NCBI GenBank assembly: GCA_018266795.1
Contig: JAFDZV010000018.1
Location: 34,826-98,825 of the forward strand
Length of the DNA stretch: 64,000 nt
Source of the DNA: Bacteroidota bacterium
GTDB lineage: Bacteria; Bacteroidota; Ignavibacteria; OLB7
Direction of reading: 5' to 3'
Shown here: positions 36,195 to 44,884 of the stretch, piece after piece
Layout: every line of letters begins with the position of its first letter
How positions within the stretch are numbered: the stretch's first letter is position 1
Notes under the pieces: generated by a model
Seen by the model: only the letters and a program-made list of their open reading frames with translations
Database searches by the model: none
Told to the model about the DNA's origin: nothing
Program-made: the position numbers and the translations under genes

Positions 36195-36685
36195 TGGCAG
36201 ACTCACGGGATTGATGCCGATGGGTCATAACACGGTAGTACCCGGAACTTAGCGCATTTCAGGTTCTTCACGAACTGACGCGCGCACGCGGGAGCGTAAC
36301 AAGACCCCGCACTGCAACGCGGGCCTGGAAGTAGCCGGATAAATTGGGGCCTCCCGGCGCCGTGGCTACGGAGAGCCTGAGCCCGGATACGGAGCGATTG
36401 CCGGAGGAGCAGAGAGCATGATGGAATCTCGAACTACACGCAACACCCGCTCCGGGCTTGCGCCGTGATGCGCGCTGAGCGAATTCAATGTTACGCATTC
36501 GCCATGCGGTTCGCATGTTCGGCTGTGCAATCCATTCCGCAGATTGCGCTCACCTGTTGCCGTACCGTCCGCGATGGTTCGGCAATGGATCTGCGTCCGC
36601 ACCATGTGTGCAGCCCCGGGCCTCCAGGCCTGCGGCTCCGCTTCGCACACTCCAACCGAACGCCGAACTCCGGGATCGAATCCAC
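36195..36685. other. Divergent intergenic region without recognisable gene
   Basis: 491 nt between the A2M-1 start and the DUF4253 start. Both promoters must lie here, but no convincing -33/-7 pair, repeat or small gene could be picked out by eye. Confidence 0.5.
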
Positions 36686-37354
36686 ATGAACAACATCGAG
36701 ATCATTACCGTAGCCGGACGCAATGCACTTCCGGAGCTGCAGCGGCTCAGGCGGGAATATGCGGCTACCGGCCTCTATCCGATTATTCTCGGCGATGAGG
36801 AGGACTTCGAATGCTTGCAGGATCTGTATGACGAGGGGGAGGAAACGGACGCCGCCGCCATCATCGCTGAGAGCAGGACTATCGACGTTCAATCCCTGCT
36901 TCGGGAACGGCGAGGGGAGTTGGCCGACATGTTCGAACAGGAAGATGGTGGTGACGGCGATCTCGCCGGCGGAATGGAACTCGTGGCGCATCTCGACATG
37001 GGAACAATGCAGCCGAAAGAGACCGTGATACTCGGGTTGTTGCGGGTTGCCGCTCCATGGGAAGTGTTCGCATATTTGGGCTGGGGCGGTTGGAACGAGT
37101 GCCCGTTCGTCGCGGAGCACTGTGCGATGCACCGGTACTGGCAGGCGAGACATGGCGCCGAAGTGATCTGCGTGACGGCCGATATCGTGCAATGCATCGT
37201 GGAACGTCCGCCGCACGACCGTCCGGCAGCTCTTGCACTTGCGCACGAGCAATACCTCTACTGCGCCGATATCGTTGAACAGGGAACCGAGACTGTTGGG
37301 CAATTGGCCGCTGCGCTGGTGAGTTCGCCGTACTGGTATTTCTGGTGGGATTGA
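36686..37354 (+). CDS. DUF4253 domain protein
   Basis: 222 residues from ATG 36686; the frame upstream is unlike the family. The C-terminal part carries the DUF4253 features: WNECPFVAEHCAMHRYWQAR, HGAEVICVTADIVQCIVERP, ALALAHEQYLYCADIVEQG and the terminal SSPYWYFWWD. The N-terminal part (ELQRLRREYAATGLYPIILG) reads as the partner segment that opens such proteins. Function unknown; DUF4253 proteins are often found among toxin-immunity and accessory genes. It is cytoplasmic. It starts a short plus-strand group inside the otherwise minus-strand A2M region. Confidence 0.85.
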   Translation: MNNIEIITVAGRNALPELQRLRREYAATGLYPIILGDEEDFECLQDLYDEGEETDAAAIIAESRTIDVQSLLRERRGELADMFEQEDGGDGDLAGGMELVAHLDMGTMQPKETVILGLLRVAAPWEVFAYLGWGGWNECPFVAEHCAMHRYWQARHGAEVICVTADIVQCIVERPPHDRPAALALAHEQYLYCADIVEQGTETVGQLAAALVSSPYWYFWWD

Positions 37355-37484
37355 ACGAAATCAATCGCAGTGCGATATGTTCGGTCGCTCCCCGACGTTC
37401 TCATAGTTGTCGATGCTCCGCGGTCAGGTGGTGCGCACGCCGCGGCGGGCGCTTGTTTGGAATTATCAATCGGGACGCATTCGT

Positions 37485-37694
37485 ATGAAATCCGACTACT
37501 GGAATGTGAGCGACGAGCAGGTGATCGAAAAAACCGGCAAACCGATCGCGCACTGGGTGAAGACGCTCAAAACCTTCAAGGCCGAGACAAGGAAGTCCAA
37601 CGATGTCGTTGCGTTCCTCCAGGAGAGCCATGGCGTGCCGCGCTACTGGGCTCGCACGCTCACCACGCTCTATCTGAAGAGCCTGGAGGCATAG
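37485..37694 (+). CDS. DUF4287-like small protein
   Basis: 69 residues from ATG 37485; a start at 37407 would add 26 unrelated residues. VSDEQVIEKTGKPIAHWVKT, then FKAETRKSNDVVAFLQESHG and VPRYWARTLTTLYLKSLEA, resemble the DUF4287/'vegetative' family in which a short helical unit precedes or stands apart from a DUF5655-type domain. The protein is basic and cytoplasmic, with no known activity. It lies 130 nt after the DUF4253 gene. Confidence 0.72.
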   Translation: MKSDYWNVSDEQVIEKTGKPIAHWVKTLKTFKAETRKSNDVVAFLQESHGVPRYWARTLTTLYLKSLEA

Positions 37695-37811
37695 GCGCTC
37701 GCCCGGTGCAACATCCAATCTTCGCCGGACAACGTAGTGTAGCATGTGATGCATGGGGCGTGATGATGCCGCTGCCATCCCTAACCAACATCGAGCTATC
37801 AGGAGAAGAGC

Positions 37812-38237
37812 ATGTCAATCGCTTCGAACAAGGAACTTGCGCGACGGTTTGTTGAGGATATCTGGGGCACGGGCGATCTGAATCTTGCAGAACAGCTTAT
37901 CGCTGCGGACGTTGTGGATCACAATCCCATGCCGGGGTTGCCGCCGGGACGCGATGGGCACAATGCCATGCTGGCGATTGTTCGCGCCGCATTTCCGGAT
38001 GCCACGTTCACGCTCGATCAGGTTGTTGCCGAAGATGACATGGTGGTGGACCATTGGACCATGCGCGCCACACATACCGGACCGTTCATGGGAATTCCAG
38101 CCACCGGCAGGCCGGTAGTGCTCCGTGGCGTGGATATTCTCCGAATCGAGAACGGACAGATCGCGGAGTTCTGGCATATCGAGGATATCGTGGGCGTGCT
38201 CGGCCAGCTTGGCGTTCTGCCGCCGCCGAAGCCATAG
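37812..38237 (+). CDS. SnoaL-like ester cyclase / NTF2-fold protein
   Basis: 141 residues with a clear Shine-Dalgarno (AGGAGAAGAG). NKELARRFVEDIWGTGDLNL, ADVVDHNPMPGLPPGRDG, MVVDHWTMRATHTGPFMGIP and LRGVDILRIENGQIAEFWHI make the standard SnoaL/polyketide-cyclase-like pattern with the conserved DHN and WHIED positions. The family ranges from true cyclases to small-molecule hydrolases. Without pathway neighbours the substrate is unknown. It is probably an accessory gene acquired with the DUF4253/DUF4287 pair. Confidence 0.88.
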   Translation: MSIASNKELARRFVEDIWGTGDLNLAEQLIAADVVDHNPMPGLPPGRDGHNAMLAIVRAAFPDATFTLDQVVAEDDMVVDHWTMRATHTGPFMGIPATGRPVVLRGVDILRIENGQIAEFWHIEDIVGVLGQLGVLPPPKP

Positions 38238-38398
38238 CACCACAGGTGCAATGCTGTTCGTACCGCGGAGGAGAAACGACCCTCCGTGGTGCTTCGTTTA
38301 CCGGAGGACATCAATTCGTACTCGGGAACAATCGGAATGAGCGGGAGGGACCGTTTCGTCGTTGCAGAGGTTGGTGCCTCCGCGCGCCTGAAGGCCTG

Positions 38399-38566
38399 AT
38401 GTTTGTCGGCGTCTCGATCGGCCTCAACGGGATAATATCCTTTCCGGGGCTGACCGGCCGTGTGTTCGAGGTGTTGATGGCTCTTCTCACGGTGCTCGTG
38501 ATTTCCTCGCTGGCTCTGGTGCACGGCGAGACTGTACTTCAAGGCGAAAACCAATCGTGCGAATGA
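38399..38566 (+). pseudogene. Remnant of a small membrane protein
   Basis: 55 residues from ATG 38399 with two hydrophobic stretches, VGVSIGLNGIISFPGLTGR and VLMALLTVLVISSLALVHG. This looks like the amino-terminal third of a multi-helix membrane protein of about 170 residues that I know from memory only. The frame stops at 38566 and no continuation is visible in other frames. There is no Shine-Dalgarno. It lies in the decayed, repeat-bearing stretch beside the transposase (38238-38855), where no other gene was seen. Confidence 0.4.
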
Positions 38567-38768
38567 CCTGATAGATCTCGATACCTGCCTGCCGATGTCC
38601 TCCGGCGATGCAGGCGCATGGCTGCGCACGACGTTGCAGGTTGCGCATCCAGAGGGGCATGCATGGACCGGCACGATATCATAAGCGGATCGGCCAGCCA
38701 TCTGGAATCCACAGTTGTGCGGTGATGCGTGGGCGTATGTCGCATGGTTGAACGGTTATGCCGGCCGC

Positions 38769-38788
38769 GTAGGCGCACGTCGTGCGGG
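38769..38788 (+). repeat. REP element, short-loop variant
   Basis: GTAG is followed by a palindrome, CGCACG-T-CGTGCG. It is in the same orientation as, and 42 nt before, the full REP at 38811, within a direct repeat that also shares TGAACGG and GGCCG segments. Confidence 0.7.
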
Positions 38789-38810
38789 TGAACGGGGGTA
38801 TGCGGGCCGT

Positions 38811-38836
38811 GTAGGCGCACGTCTTCAGCGTGCGCC
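38811..38836 (+). repeat. REP element, left of transposase
   Basis: GTAG plus a perfect 8-bp hairpin, GGCGCACG/CGTGCGCC, whose first G is the G of GTAG. This is the classical REP layout (tetranucleotide followed by a stem-loop). It is the exact 26-nt reverse complement of 39509-39534. Confidence 0.85.
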
Positions 38837-38855
38837 CAATTCACGCGCAGCACCA

Positions 38856-39329
38856 TCACATCGAATTGAGATCGTATTTCGTAGATCCCTTGAATCGAAA
38901 GTCCTTTGAAGAAGCCACAATCCCGGCCTTGACGGGATTGTTTAGGATATATCGGAAATGATTCTGCCGCTCCCACTGCGTTCGAACAATGCGATCATAA
39001 AAATCCTTCTGCCAACGAGTGCCGGGCAGATTGCCTGCCAGCCAATAATTGCTCCGTTGCTTGAAGCGCTTCATTGCCGATAACACGTCCCCATCTTCGT
39101 TGACCGATGATAGAAGTGCGTGGAGATGGTCCGGCATGAACAGATAGATATCCAGATCGGACCGGTATTGTTCCGCAGCTTCGCGGAGAATCGATTCCAT
39201 CGCGTTCACAACCCAGGAGTCGACGAAGATCCTGACGCGGTTATGAACGCACGCAGTGAAGGCAACAACACGCAGGCCGGTATAGTGGGCGGCGGGTAAT
39301 CGGTGATGACGCTCTCGGATCGGTTTCAT
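38856..39329 (-). CDS. REP-associated tyrosine transposase (RAYT)
   Basis: 157 residues from ATG 39329, chosen because GGAGG lies 7 nt upstream. It is a Y1_Tnp/IS200-like HUH nuclease domesticated with REP hairpins. The HxH metal motif is MPDHLHALL (His68, His70). The catalytic tyrosine is probably Tyr95 in QRSNYWLAGN. YTGLRVVAFTACVHNRVRIF opens the domain, and RYILNNPVKAGIV is the conserved end. Exact inverted REP copies lie 19 nt beyond its stop and about 180 nt upstream. The gene is complete and may be active. It sits between A2M genes 1 and 2. Confidence 0.9.
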   Translation of the reverse strand: MKPIRERHHRLPAAHYTGLRVVAFTACVHNRVRIFVDSWVVNAMESILREAAEQYRSDLDIYLFMPDHLHALLSSVNEDGDVLSAMKRFKQRSNYWLAGNLPGTRWQKDFYDRIVRTQWERQNHFRYILNNPVKAGIVASSKDFRFKGSTKYDLNSM

Positions 39330-39508
39330 AGCAGCCTCCATGCCGATACGGAATGCGATCGGCAAACAGGAGGAGCGTTCGATCTGCCTAAACGTATGAC
39401 AGGCGGTTGTGACCTGCAAACGGGGGGATGCGGGTGGGTGGTGTTTGCGGGGCGTTTGGTGAATCGGGTGGTGGGGGATTGCGCGTTGTAATGGCGGACG
39501 CTGAAGAT

Positions 39509-39534
39509 GGCGCACGCTGAAGACGTGCGCCTAC
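39509..39534 (-). repeat. REP element, right of transposase
   Basis: On the minus strand it reads GTAGGCGCACG...CGTGCGCC, identical over 26 nt to the left REP but inverted. Partial copies (GGACGCTGAAGATGG at 39496-39510, GGCGCCTACGGGGTG downstream) show further REP material in 39480-39600. Confidence 0.85.
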
Positions 39535-39657
39535 AAGGCATGGCGCCTACGGGGTGCGTGCCTGCGGGGTGTGTGCCTGCGGGGTGTGCCGGTATACGAC
39601 AACCCCCCGCCGCAATGCAAACCGTATGCGACGGGGGAAATGATGTGGGGACCGTGC

Positions 39658-42600
39658 CTACCCGGCGATCTTCATCGCCAGGCTTCCGGAATTGCCGCGC
39701 ACTTCCGGGTAATACATCAACATTCCAACCGATGGCATCACCGAATATGTGCCGGGAATCTGCGCCCGCATGATGTAGCTGAACTCATAGGTTTGCGGTT
39801 CCATCTCGCGTGCGAAAAAGGCTACCTTCTCGTCACGCACATCGCGGTCCGCATACCACCAGCGCCATGCCCAGAAACCATAGCGGCGGTAGTCATTGTT
39901 GTCCTCGCCGTAGCCGCTCTCACCCGGGATGTTGTACCCATCGGTGTTTTTCACAACCTCGCAGCCGGCCGGTAGCGGGTCTTCCAGCAGGAAGTACTCG
40001 TAGCGTGCGCTCGGCGTAATCTTCACCTTCACGAACACTTCGTCTCCGCTCTTTACCTGGCCCGTGTACGGCATCTTTCGATAGATGAACTGCCCGTCCT
40101 TCCAGTCGCGACGAAGGAGCGAATACTCCCGCGTCACCTTGAATCCTGCATCCGCGGCCGCAAGCGCCGGTCCTGTTGCGAAGTAGTTCAGGCGCGCCGT
40201 GGCATACAGCTTGCCGGAGCCGCTCTTCTCGATCTCGATGGTGTTGTCGCCCGTGTGCAGGGCGGAGCGCTCCACCTTGATCTGTTTCTCCGGAGCGAAG
40301 ATATCCGCCTTCGTGATGTGCTGCGTGAACACCTCACGACCATTCACCCGCACATGCACGGTATAGTCCGGCTCCAATTCGTGCGTGCTGCGTACATAGT
40401 CCGCCAGTGCGTATACCACCATTGCGGTCTGCCGGGTATTTCTCCACGCATCTCCCTGCTTCTGCGCAAGCAGGAAGTGGATCCCCTTCTTCACCAGCTC
40501 GGTCTCGCCGCGAATCTCCAGCAGCGCCTTCACGGCGGAGGCGGACGTTTCCACCGCATCATCCTGCCAGTTGTAATGCCAGCTCTTGCCGTTCCACTGT
40601 GCGCCCGTGGCCGAAACGGTGGCGGCCTTCTCCAGCCTCTCGGCCAGGCGGTTCGCAGTGGCATTGTCGCTCTCGTAGTGCGATGCCATCGCCAGGAGCG
40701 CAACGGCGTAGTTGTTGATATCGTCACGTCGCGCGAGCGCGTTGATGCGTTCATCATAGAGCGCGTCGCGCGTGCCGCGATTGATGAAGCATGCCACGTA
40801 CAGCATGTATGCTTCCGTGGTGGCCGCAAGGCGTTTGTCGTCGCTCCCGAGGCCGCCTCCCGCCCGGCGTGCCTCGATCAGCGCGCGAAGCGCGCGCCGG
40901 CCGTTCTCGTAGCGGTCGTTGTTCACGGTATATCCGGCGTTGCGGGCTACCGTCAGACCGTACATGACATACGCTGTCATGAATGGATTCGTCTGGTCGT
41001 GTTCCCACCAGCCCCAACCGCCGTCATCGTGCTGCAATCCGTACAGACGCGTGAATCCCTTCTCAACCATCTTCGGAAGTTCCTCGCGCTTCTGCGGATC
41101 GAACGGTACATCCAGCTTCTTCAACACGTCCGCCACCATTACCGTCGGGAGGAAACGGCTCATCGTCTGCTCGACACATCCGTAGGGATAGCCAACCAGC
41201 TCATCCAGAGCCCCGAGAATCGAACTCGCCGCCGAAGGAGATAACGCAATCGAAAGCGTTCCCGTGGATGGATCGCTGTTGGTTGGAAGGCTCAGCGCAA
41301 GCGTTCGCTGCCGCGTCTGCTCGTCCATGTCGGCAATCGCGCTCGATCCGGTGAGCACGCCCTGCGGCAGAATCGGCACGGTAAGCTGCATCGCGTCGGA
41401 CTCCTCGTTCGTGAGCGCCTTCACGGTCAGCTTCGCCTGGCCAACCTTCGGCGCCTTGATTGTCCAGTCGATGCGCTTCTCTCCGTTCGCCGGAATCGTC
41501 ACCGTCTGTTCGTGGCCCGCGAACTCCACACCCTCGGCCTCGAAGACCACCTTCGTCTTCTTCTCGCCGCCGAGATAGTTGTGGATAGTTGTGGCGATCG
41601 AGAGCTGATCGCCCTGCGTGATGAAACGCGGCGTCTCCATGCGGACAAGCAGATCCTTGCGCTCGATCACGGTGGCCCGAGCCTGTCCAACGGCGGTTGC
41701 CTTCGTTATGCCGCGCGCCGTGATGCGCCACGTTGTCAGGTTGTCCGGGAATGTCACGTTCACGGTTGCGTAACCGCGGGTATCGGTGCGCACCGAGGGG
41801 GTCCAGTACATCTGGTCGCGGAAATCCGTACGCACCACGGGTTGTACCAGATCGTCGGCCGTCTTGTACTGCGGCGCCGCGGCCGGAGGAGGAGGGGGTG
41901 CGTTCTCGGAGCGATCCATCAGTGCCTCCTTCCGCGACGCGCCGGACGCCATCACGCCGTCGCGAGCCATCGCCCGCCGCGAAGCCGCCCAGAAGCTGAA
42001 GTTGAGGGAACTGTTCGTGGAGACATGGTTCCAGCGCGAACCGTAGAAGAACTTCTGAATGTCGGGCGTCTCGTCCGCATGGATTGCGTAGATCGCTTCG
42101 TCCACCATGCCGAGCGCCACATCAACGTTCCCCACCGGCTCACCGCCTGCATCCACCGCACGTACGGTTACCGTTCCCTTCTCGCCCGGCTTGAACGTTT
42201 CCTTCTCCATCTTCACCTCCAGCCTGATCAACTTCCCCTCCGGCGTCACCACAATCCGGTGGTTCGCATTGTAGAAGTTGTCCGCCGCCAGCGCCGATAC
42301 GTTGAGATAGAACATCGGCGCATGCTGGGCCACAATCGGAACGCGGATCACGGCGGAGGTGGAACTGAGCCGCTCCACCTGATAGCTGTAGAGCGTCGTG
42401 GCCTCGGATGTAACCAGCACATCGATGTTCGGCTGCGGCATGATCACGAGCGCGCTCATCGTCTCCCCCGGCTTGTACATCTCGCGATCCGGTATCACCT
42501 GCACATCGCCGCCGTCGTTGTTCCAGTAGGAATAGTAGCCATCACTCACGTACACGGAGGAACTTGTTCCGATCTCCGTGCCGCGATGGTCTTTCGCCGT

Positions 42601-44340
42601 TACGTAGACGGTATAGTATCCGGGGTCCTTGGCGTTGAATGTCACGGAGCCGCTGCCGTTGCCGTCGGTGCTGCCAGAGCCGGTCCAGATCGTGGCGCGC
42701 TGCGGCTCGTTCCTCCGGACGGTACGTCCCTCCCACCAGACCCGCTCTACCTTCACGCTGAACGGAGCGGAGATCGGCTTCTCACCATCGAAGGCAATCG
42801 TCTCCACGTTCACGCGCACCTCCTCCTGAGGCTTGTAGACGTACTTCGACGTTCTGGCGCTCACGTAGAACTCGCCACGCGTAACGCGCGCGGAGGCCGT
42901 GCCTGCGATCGAACGGCGGCTGGCGTCCACAACGTTCGCCTGAATGCGATAGACATAGTCATCATCGGCCTTGCCGTCCGTCTGATAGCTCACGGAGAAT
43001 GTGCCGTCGGCGTTCAGCTTTCCCTCGCCGGAGTTGACCATCTGCATCCCGCTGGAGTTCATGTACTCCGGTGCGTCCTCGTACAGATATGCCCACTCGG
43101 AACGGTACCACCAGGGGCGCCAGTAACGCGAACGATAGATGAAGTACTGAACCGTTCCCTCCGACACCGGCGATCCGAAATAGTACTTCGCGTTCACCGT
43201 TGCCTTGATCTCGTCCCCGCGCGTGTACTGGTCGTGATCGGTCTTCACCGTCACTTCATACTCCGGCTTTTTGTACTCCTGCACGTCGAAGGAGAAGGAG
43301 GATGTCTGCCCGCCGATGTTCACGGTGATCGTGTAGTTGCCGAGGGGCGGCTCCTCGCCGAGCGTCAGATCGCCGCTGAACGTTCCGAAGTCCGAGATGC
43401 GCAGCGTGTCCTTCTTCAACGAACCGCCGCGAGCGTCCGTGACCTCCACGTAGGCCTTGCCCGTATCCACGTTCTCGTACGTGCCTGCCTCCGTCACCGA
43501 ACGCACGATGCCGCGATAGTAGACAGTCTGCGACGGACGATAGACAGGCCTGTCGGTGTGGAGATAGACGACGGACGATGCTCCGTTGCGGCCGTAGGTG
43601 CGGTAGAAGTAGGAGTCGCAGATCACGAAGTCGTCGCCGCGCCCGCCAACCGCAACGATCTGGTTGCCGTACCCACCGTCGAACTCGTCGCCGCCGGCGT
43701 TATCGGTGGACATATCCATCACAGTCTTGGCGACGCCGTCGCTGCCGGTTGTCGCGGTTGTCTTCGACTTCGGGCCGCGCTCGAACGTCACCGGCAGGCC
43801 CGTCACCTTTTCTCCGCTCTTGCGGTTCACCACGAATGCGAGCACCTGTCCGTTCGCCTGCTTCATGATCATGCCGAGCTCCGTGATCACAACCACGGTT
43901 GTCGCCACCTTGCCGCGCGCCGAGGCCTGCACCAGGTACACTCCCTTCTCGTTCATCTGCAGCGGAATGTTCTCGTACTGCCAGTACTTGTCGCGCGAGC
44001 TGAGGGTGTAGTCCCAACTGGAGAGGGGGATGAACTGCCGGTGATCGCGCAGGTCTATCGCATCCGTGCTGTCGCTTCCGTGCCCGGGCGCGTGCGGATT
44101 GGCCTGTGCCACGAAGAAGGCAACCGGATCGGCGATCCTGTAGGTGTGCATGGAGATCGTGGTGTGCCGATCCACACGGCCGCTGAAGCCGACGGAGACA
44201 TCCTTGTCGCCCGGACTGTAGATCCTGTTGCTCGAGAGATAGAACTCGAAGCTGTTGTCGTCACGATCGAAACCGATTGCGGCAAGAGCTGCCATGAGGG
44301 TGACGAGTAGTGTTGAAATGGACTTGATGCTGATGTTCAT
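39658..44340 (-). CDS. Alpha-2-macroglobulin family protein 2 (thioester CVEQ)
   Basis: 1560 residues from ATG 44340. A signal peptide (TLLVTLMAALAAIGFDRDD) without lipobox leads into FDRDDNSFEFYLS, the same motif that follows the signal in protein 1, so the two are the closest pair. MG2-type HTDRPVYRPSQTVYYRG is at about 260. A candidate bait at about 778-840 is rich in Ala/Pro/basic residues and precedes RDQMYWTPSVRTDTRG. The thioester GCVEQTMSRFLP has Cys1055 and Gln1058. TED (GGWGWWEHDQTNPFMTAYVM) and a receptor-like end are complete. It lacks the ~80-residue charged insert seen near the start of protein 1. Confidence 0.93.
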   Translation of the reverse strand: MNISIKSISTLLVTLMAALAAIGFDRDDNSFEFYLSSNRIYSPGDKDVSVGFSGRVDRHTTISMHTYRIADPVAFFVAQANPHAPGHGSDSTDAIDLRDHRQFIPLSSWDYTLSSRDKYWQYENIPLQMNEKGVYLVQASARGKVATTVVVITELGMIMKQANGQVLAFVVNRKSGEKVTGLPVTFERGPKSKTTATTGSDGVAKTVMDMSTDNAGGDEFDGGYGNQIVAVGGRGDDFVICDSYFYRTYGRNGASSVVYLHTDRPVYRPSQTVYYRGIVRSVTEAGTYENVDTGKAYVEVTDARGGSLKKDTLRISDFGTFSGDLTLGEEPPLGNYTITVNIGGQTSSFSFDVQEYKKPEYEVTVKTDHDQYTRGDEIKATVNAKYYFGSPVSEGTVQYFIYRSRYWRPWWYRSEWAYLYEDAPEYMNSSGMQMVNSGEGKLNADGTFSVSYQTDGKADDDYVYRIQANVVDASRRSIAGTASARVTRGEFYVSARTSKYVYKPQEEVRVNVETIAFDGEKPISAPFSVKVERVWWEGRTVRRNEPQRATIWTGSGSTDGNGSGSVTFNAKDPGYYTVYVTAKDHRGTEIGTSSSVYVSDGYYSYWNNDGGDVQVIPDREMYKPGETMSALVIMPQPNIDVLVTSEATTLYSYQVERLSSTSAVIRVPIVAQHAPMFYLNVSALAADNFYNANHRIVVTPEGKLIRLEVKMEKETFKPGEKGTVTVRAVDAGGEPVGNVDVALGMVDEAIYAIHADETPDIQKFFYGSRWNHVSTNSSLNFSFWAASRRAMARDGVMASGASRKEALMDRSENAPPPPPAAAPQYKTADDLVQPVVRTDFRDQMYWTPSVRTDTRGYATVNVTFPDNLTTWRITARGITKATAVGQARATVIERKDLLVRMETPRFITQGDQLSIATTIHNYLGGEKKTKVVFEAEGVEFAGHEQTVTIPANGEKRIDWTIKAPKVGQAKLTVKALTNEESDAMQLTVPILPQGVLTGSSAIADMDEQTRQRTLALSLPTNSDPSTGTLSIALSPSAASSILGALDELVGYPYGCVEQTMSRFLPTVMVADVLKKLDVPFDPQKREELPKMVEKGFTRLYGLQHDDGGWGWWEHDQTNPFMTAYVMYGLTVARNAGYTVNNDRYENGRRALRALIEARRAGGGLGSDDKRLAATTEAYMLYVACFINRGTRDALYDERINALARRDDINNYAVALLAMASHYESDNATANRLAERLEKAATVSATGAQWNGKSWHYNWQDDAVETSASAVKALLEIRGETELVKKGIHFLLAQKQGDAWRNTRQTAMVVYALADYVRSTHELEPDYTVHVRVNGREVFTQHITKADIFAPEKQIKVERSALHTGDNTIEIEKSGSGKLYATARLNYFATGPALAAADAGFKVTREYSLLRRDWKDGQFIYRKMPYTGQVKSGDEVFVKVKITPSARYEYFLLEDPLPAGCEVVKNTDGYNIPGESGYGEDNNDYRRYGFWAWRWWYADRDVRDEKVAFFAREMEPQTYEFSYIMRAQIPGTYSVMPSVGMLMYYPEVRGNSGSLAMKIAG

Positions 44341-44884
44341 CGCTGTACCTGATGAGTGGCCCGGCCGCCAACATACTGCAATTCCGGTTTCCGCTTCCCG
44401 AGGGAGGAGATCGCAGCGCCTGTTGCGTCGGATGCATGCAGGACCCGGAGGTGGGGGAGCGTGGCCCGCTGCCGACGTGAGCTGCTATGACCGGCACATC
44501 ACGAGGACGTTGAATCGTTCGGGGAGTAACACCCTGCGGTGGCAATTGCTCGTAACAGATCATCCGAGGTCGCGCTGCGGTTGGCAGGACTCTACGATCG
44601 AGAGATAACGCGGCCTGCACGGCGTTCCTCCACGACGAGAACCGCTCAGGCGGTTCGTGCATCGTTCCACATACCATGAAGCCGAAACGGTAAGTCCGGT
44701 ACGCCCGCGGCGCAACGCGAACGCCCCGCCAGCATGATGTTGACGGGGCGTTCCGCATGGCGATGTTCTACCAGGGGACATCGCTACGTTGTTTCGGCCA
44801 TTGTCATCACAAGAAACCAACTCCGACTGTGCCAGAGCATTCGCCGGCAATGATCACGAGGCCGTTGCATGCAGGGAGACTCTG
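44341..44884. other. Intergenic region with two hairpins, no gene
   Basis: 544 nt between A2M genes 3 and 2. Short open frames on both strands have no family resemblance. Two hairpins are the only structure: 44639-44656 (GAACCGC/GCGGTTC) and 44719-44753. The gap suggests that each A2M gene has its own transcription unit. Confidence 0.5.
44719..44753 (-). terminator. Hairpin downstream of A2M gene 3
   Basis: A 10-bp perfect stem, GAACGCCCCG/CGGGGCGTTC, with a 15-nt loop lies about 130 nt beyond the stop of A2M-3. There is no U-run. Confidence 0.5.

Noticed and set aside
41512-44310. 932-codon open frame on the plus strand
   Set aside because: Antiparallel shadow of A2M protein 2, with an Arg/His/Val-rich composition and no domains.
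44560-44850. Short minus-strand frame of 96 codons between A2M genes 3 and 2
   Set aside because: No signal peptide, motif or ribosome-binding site, and it runs through the 44719-44753 hairpin.
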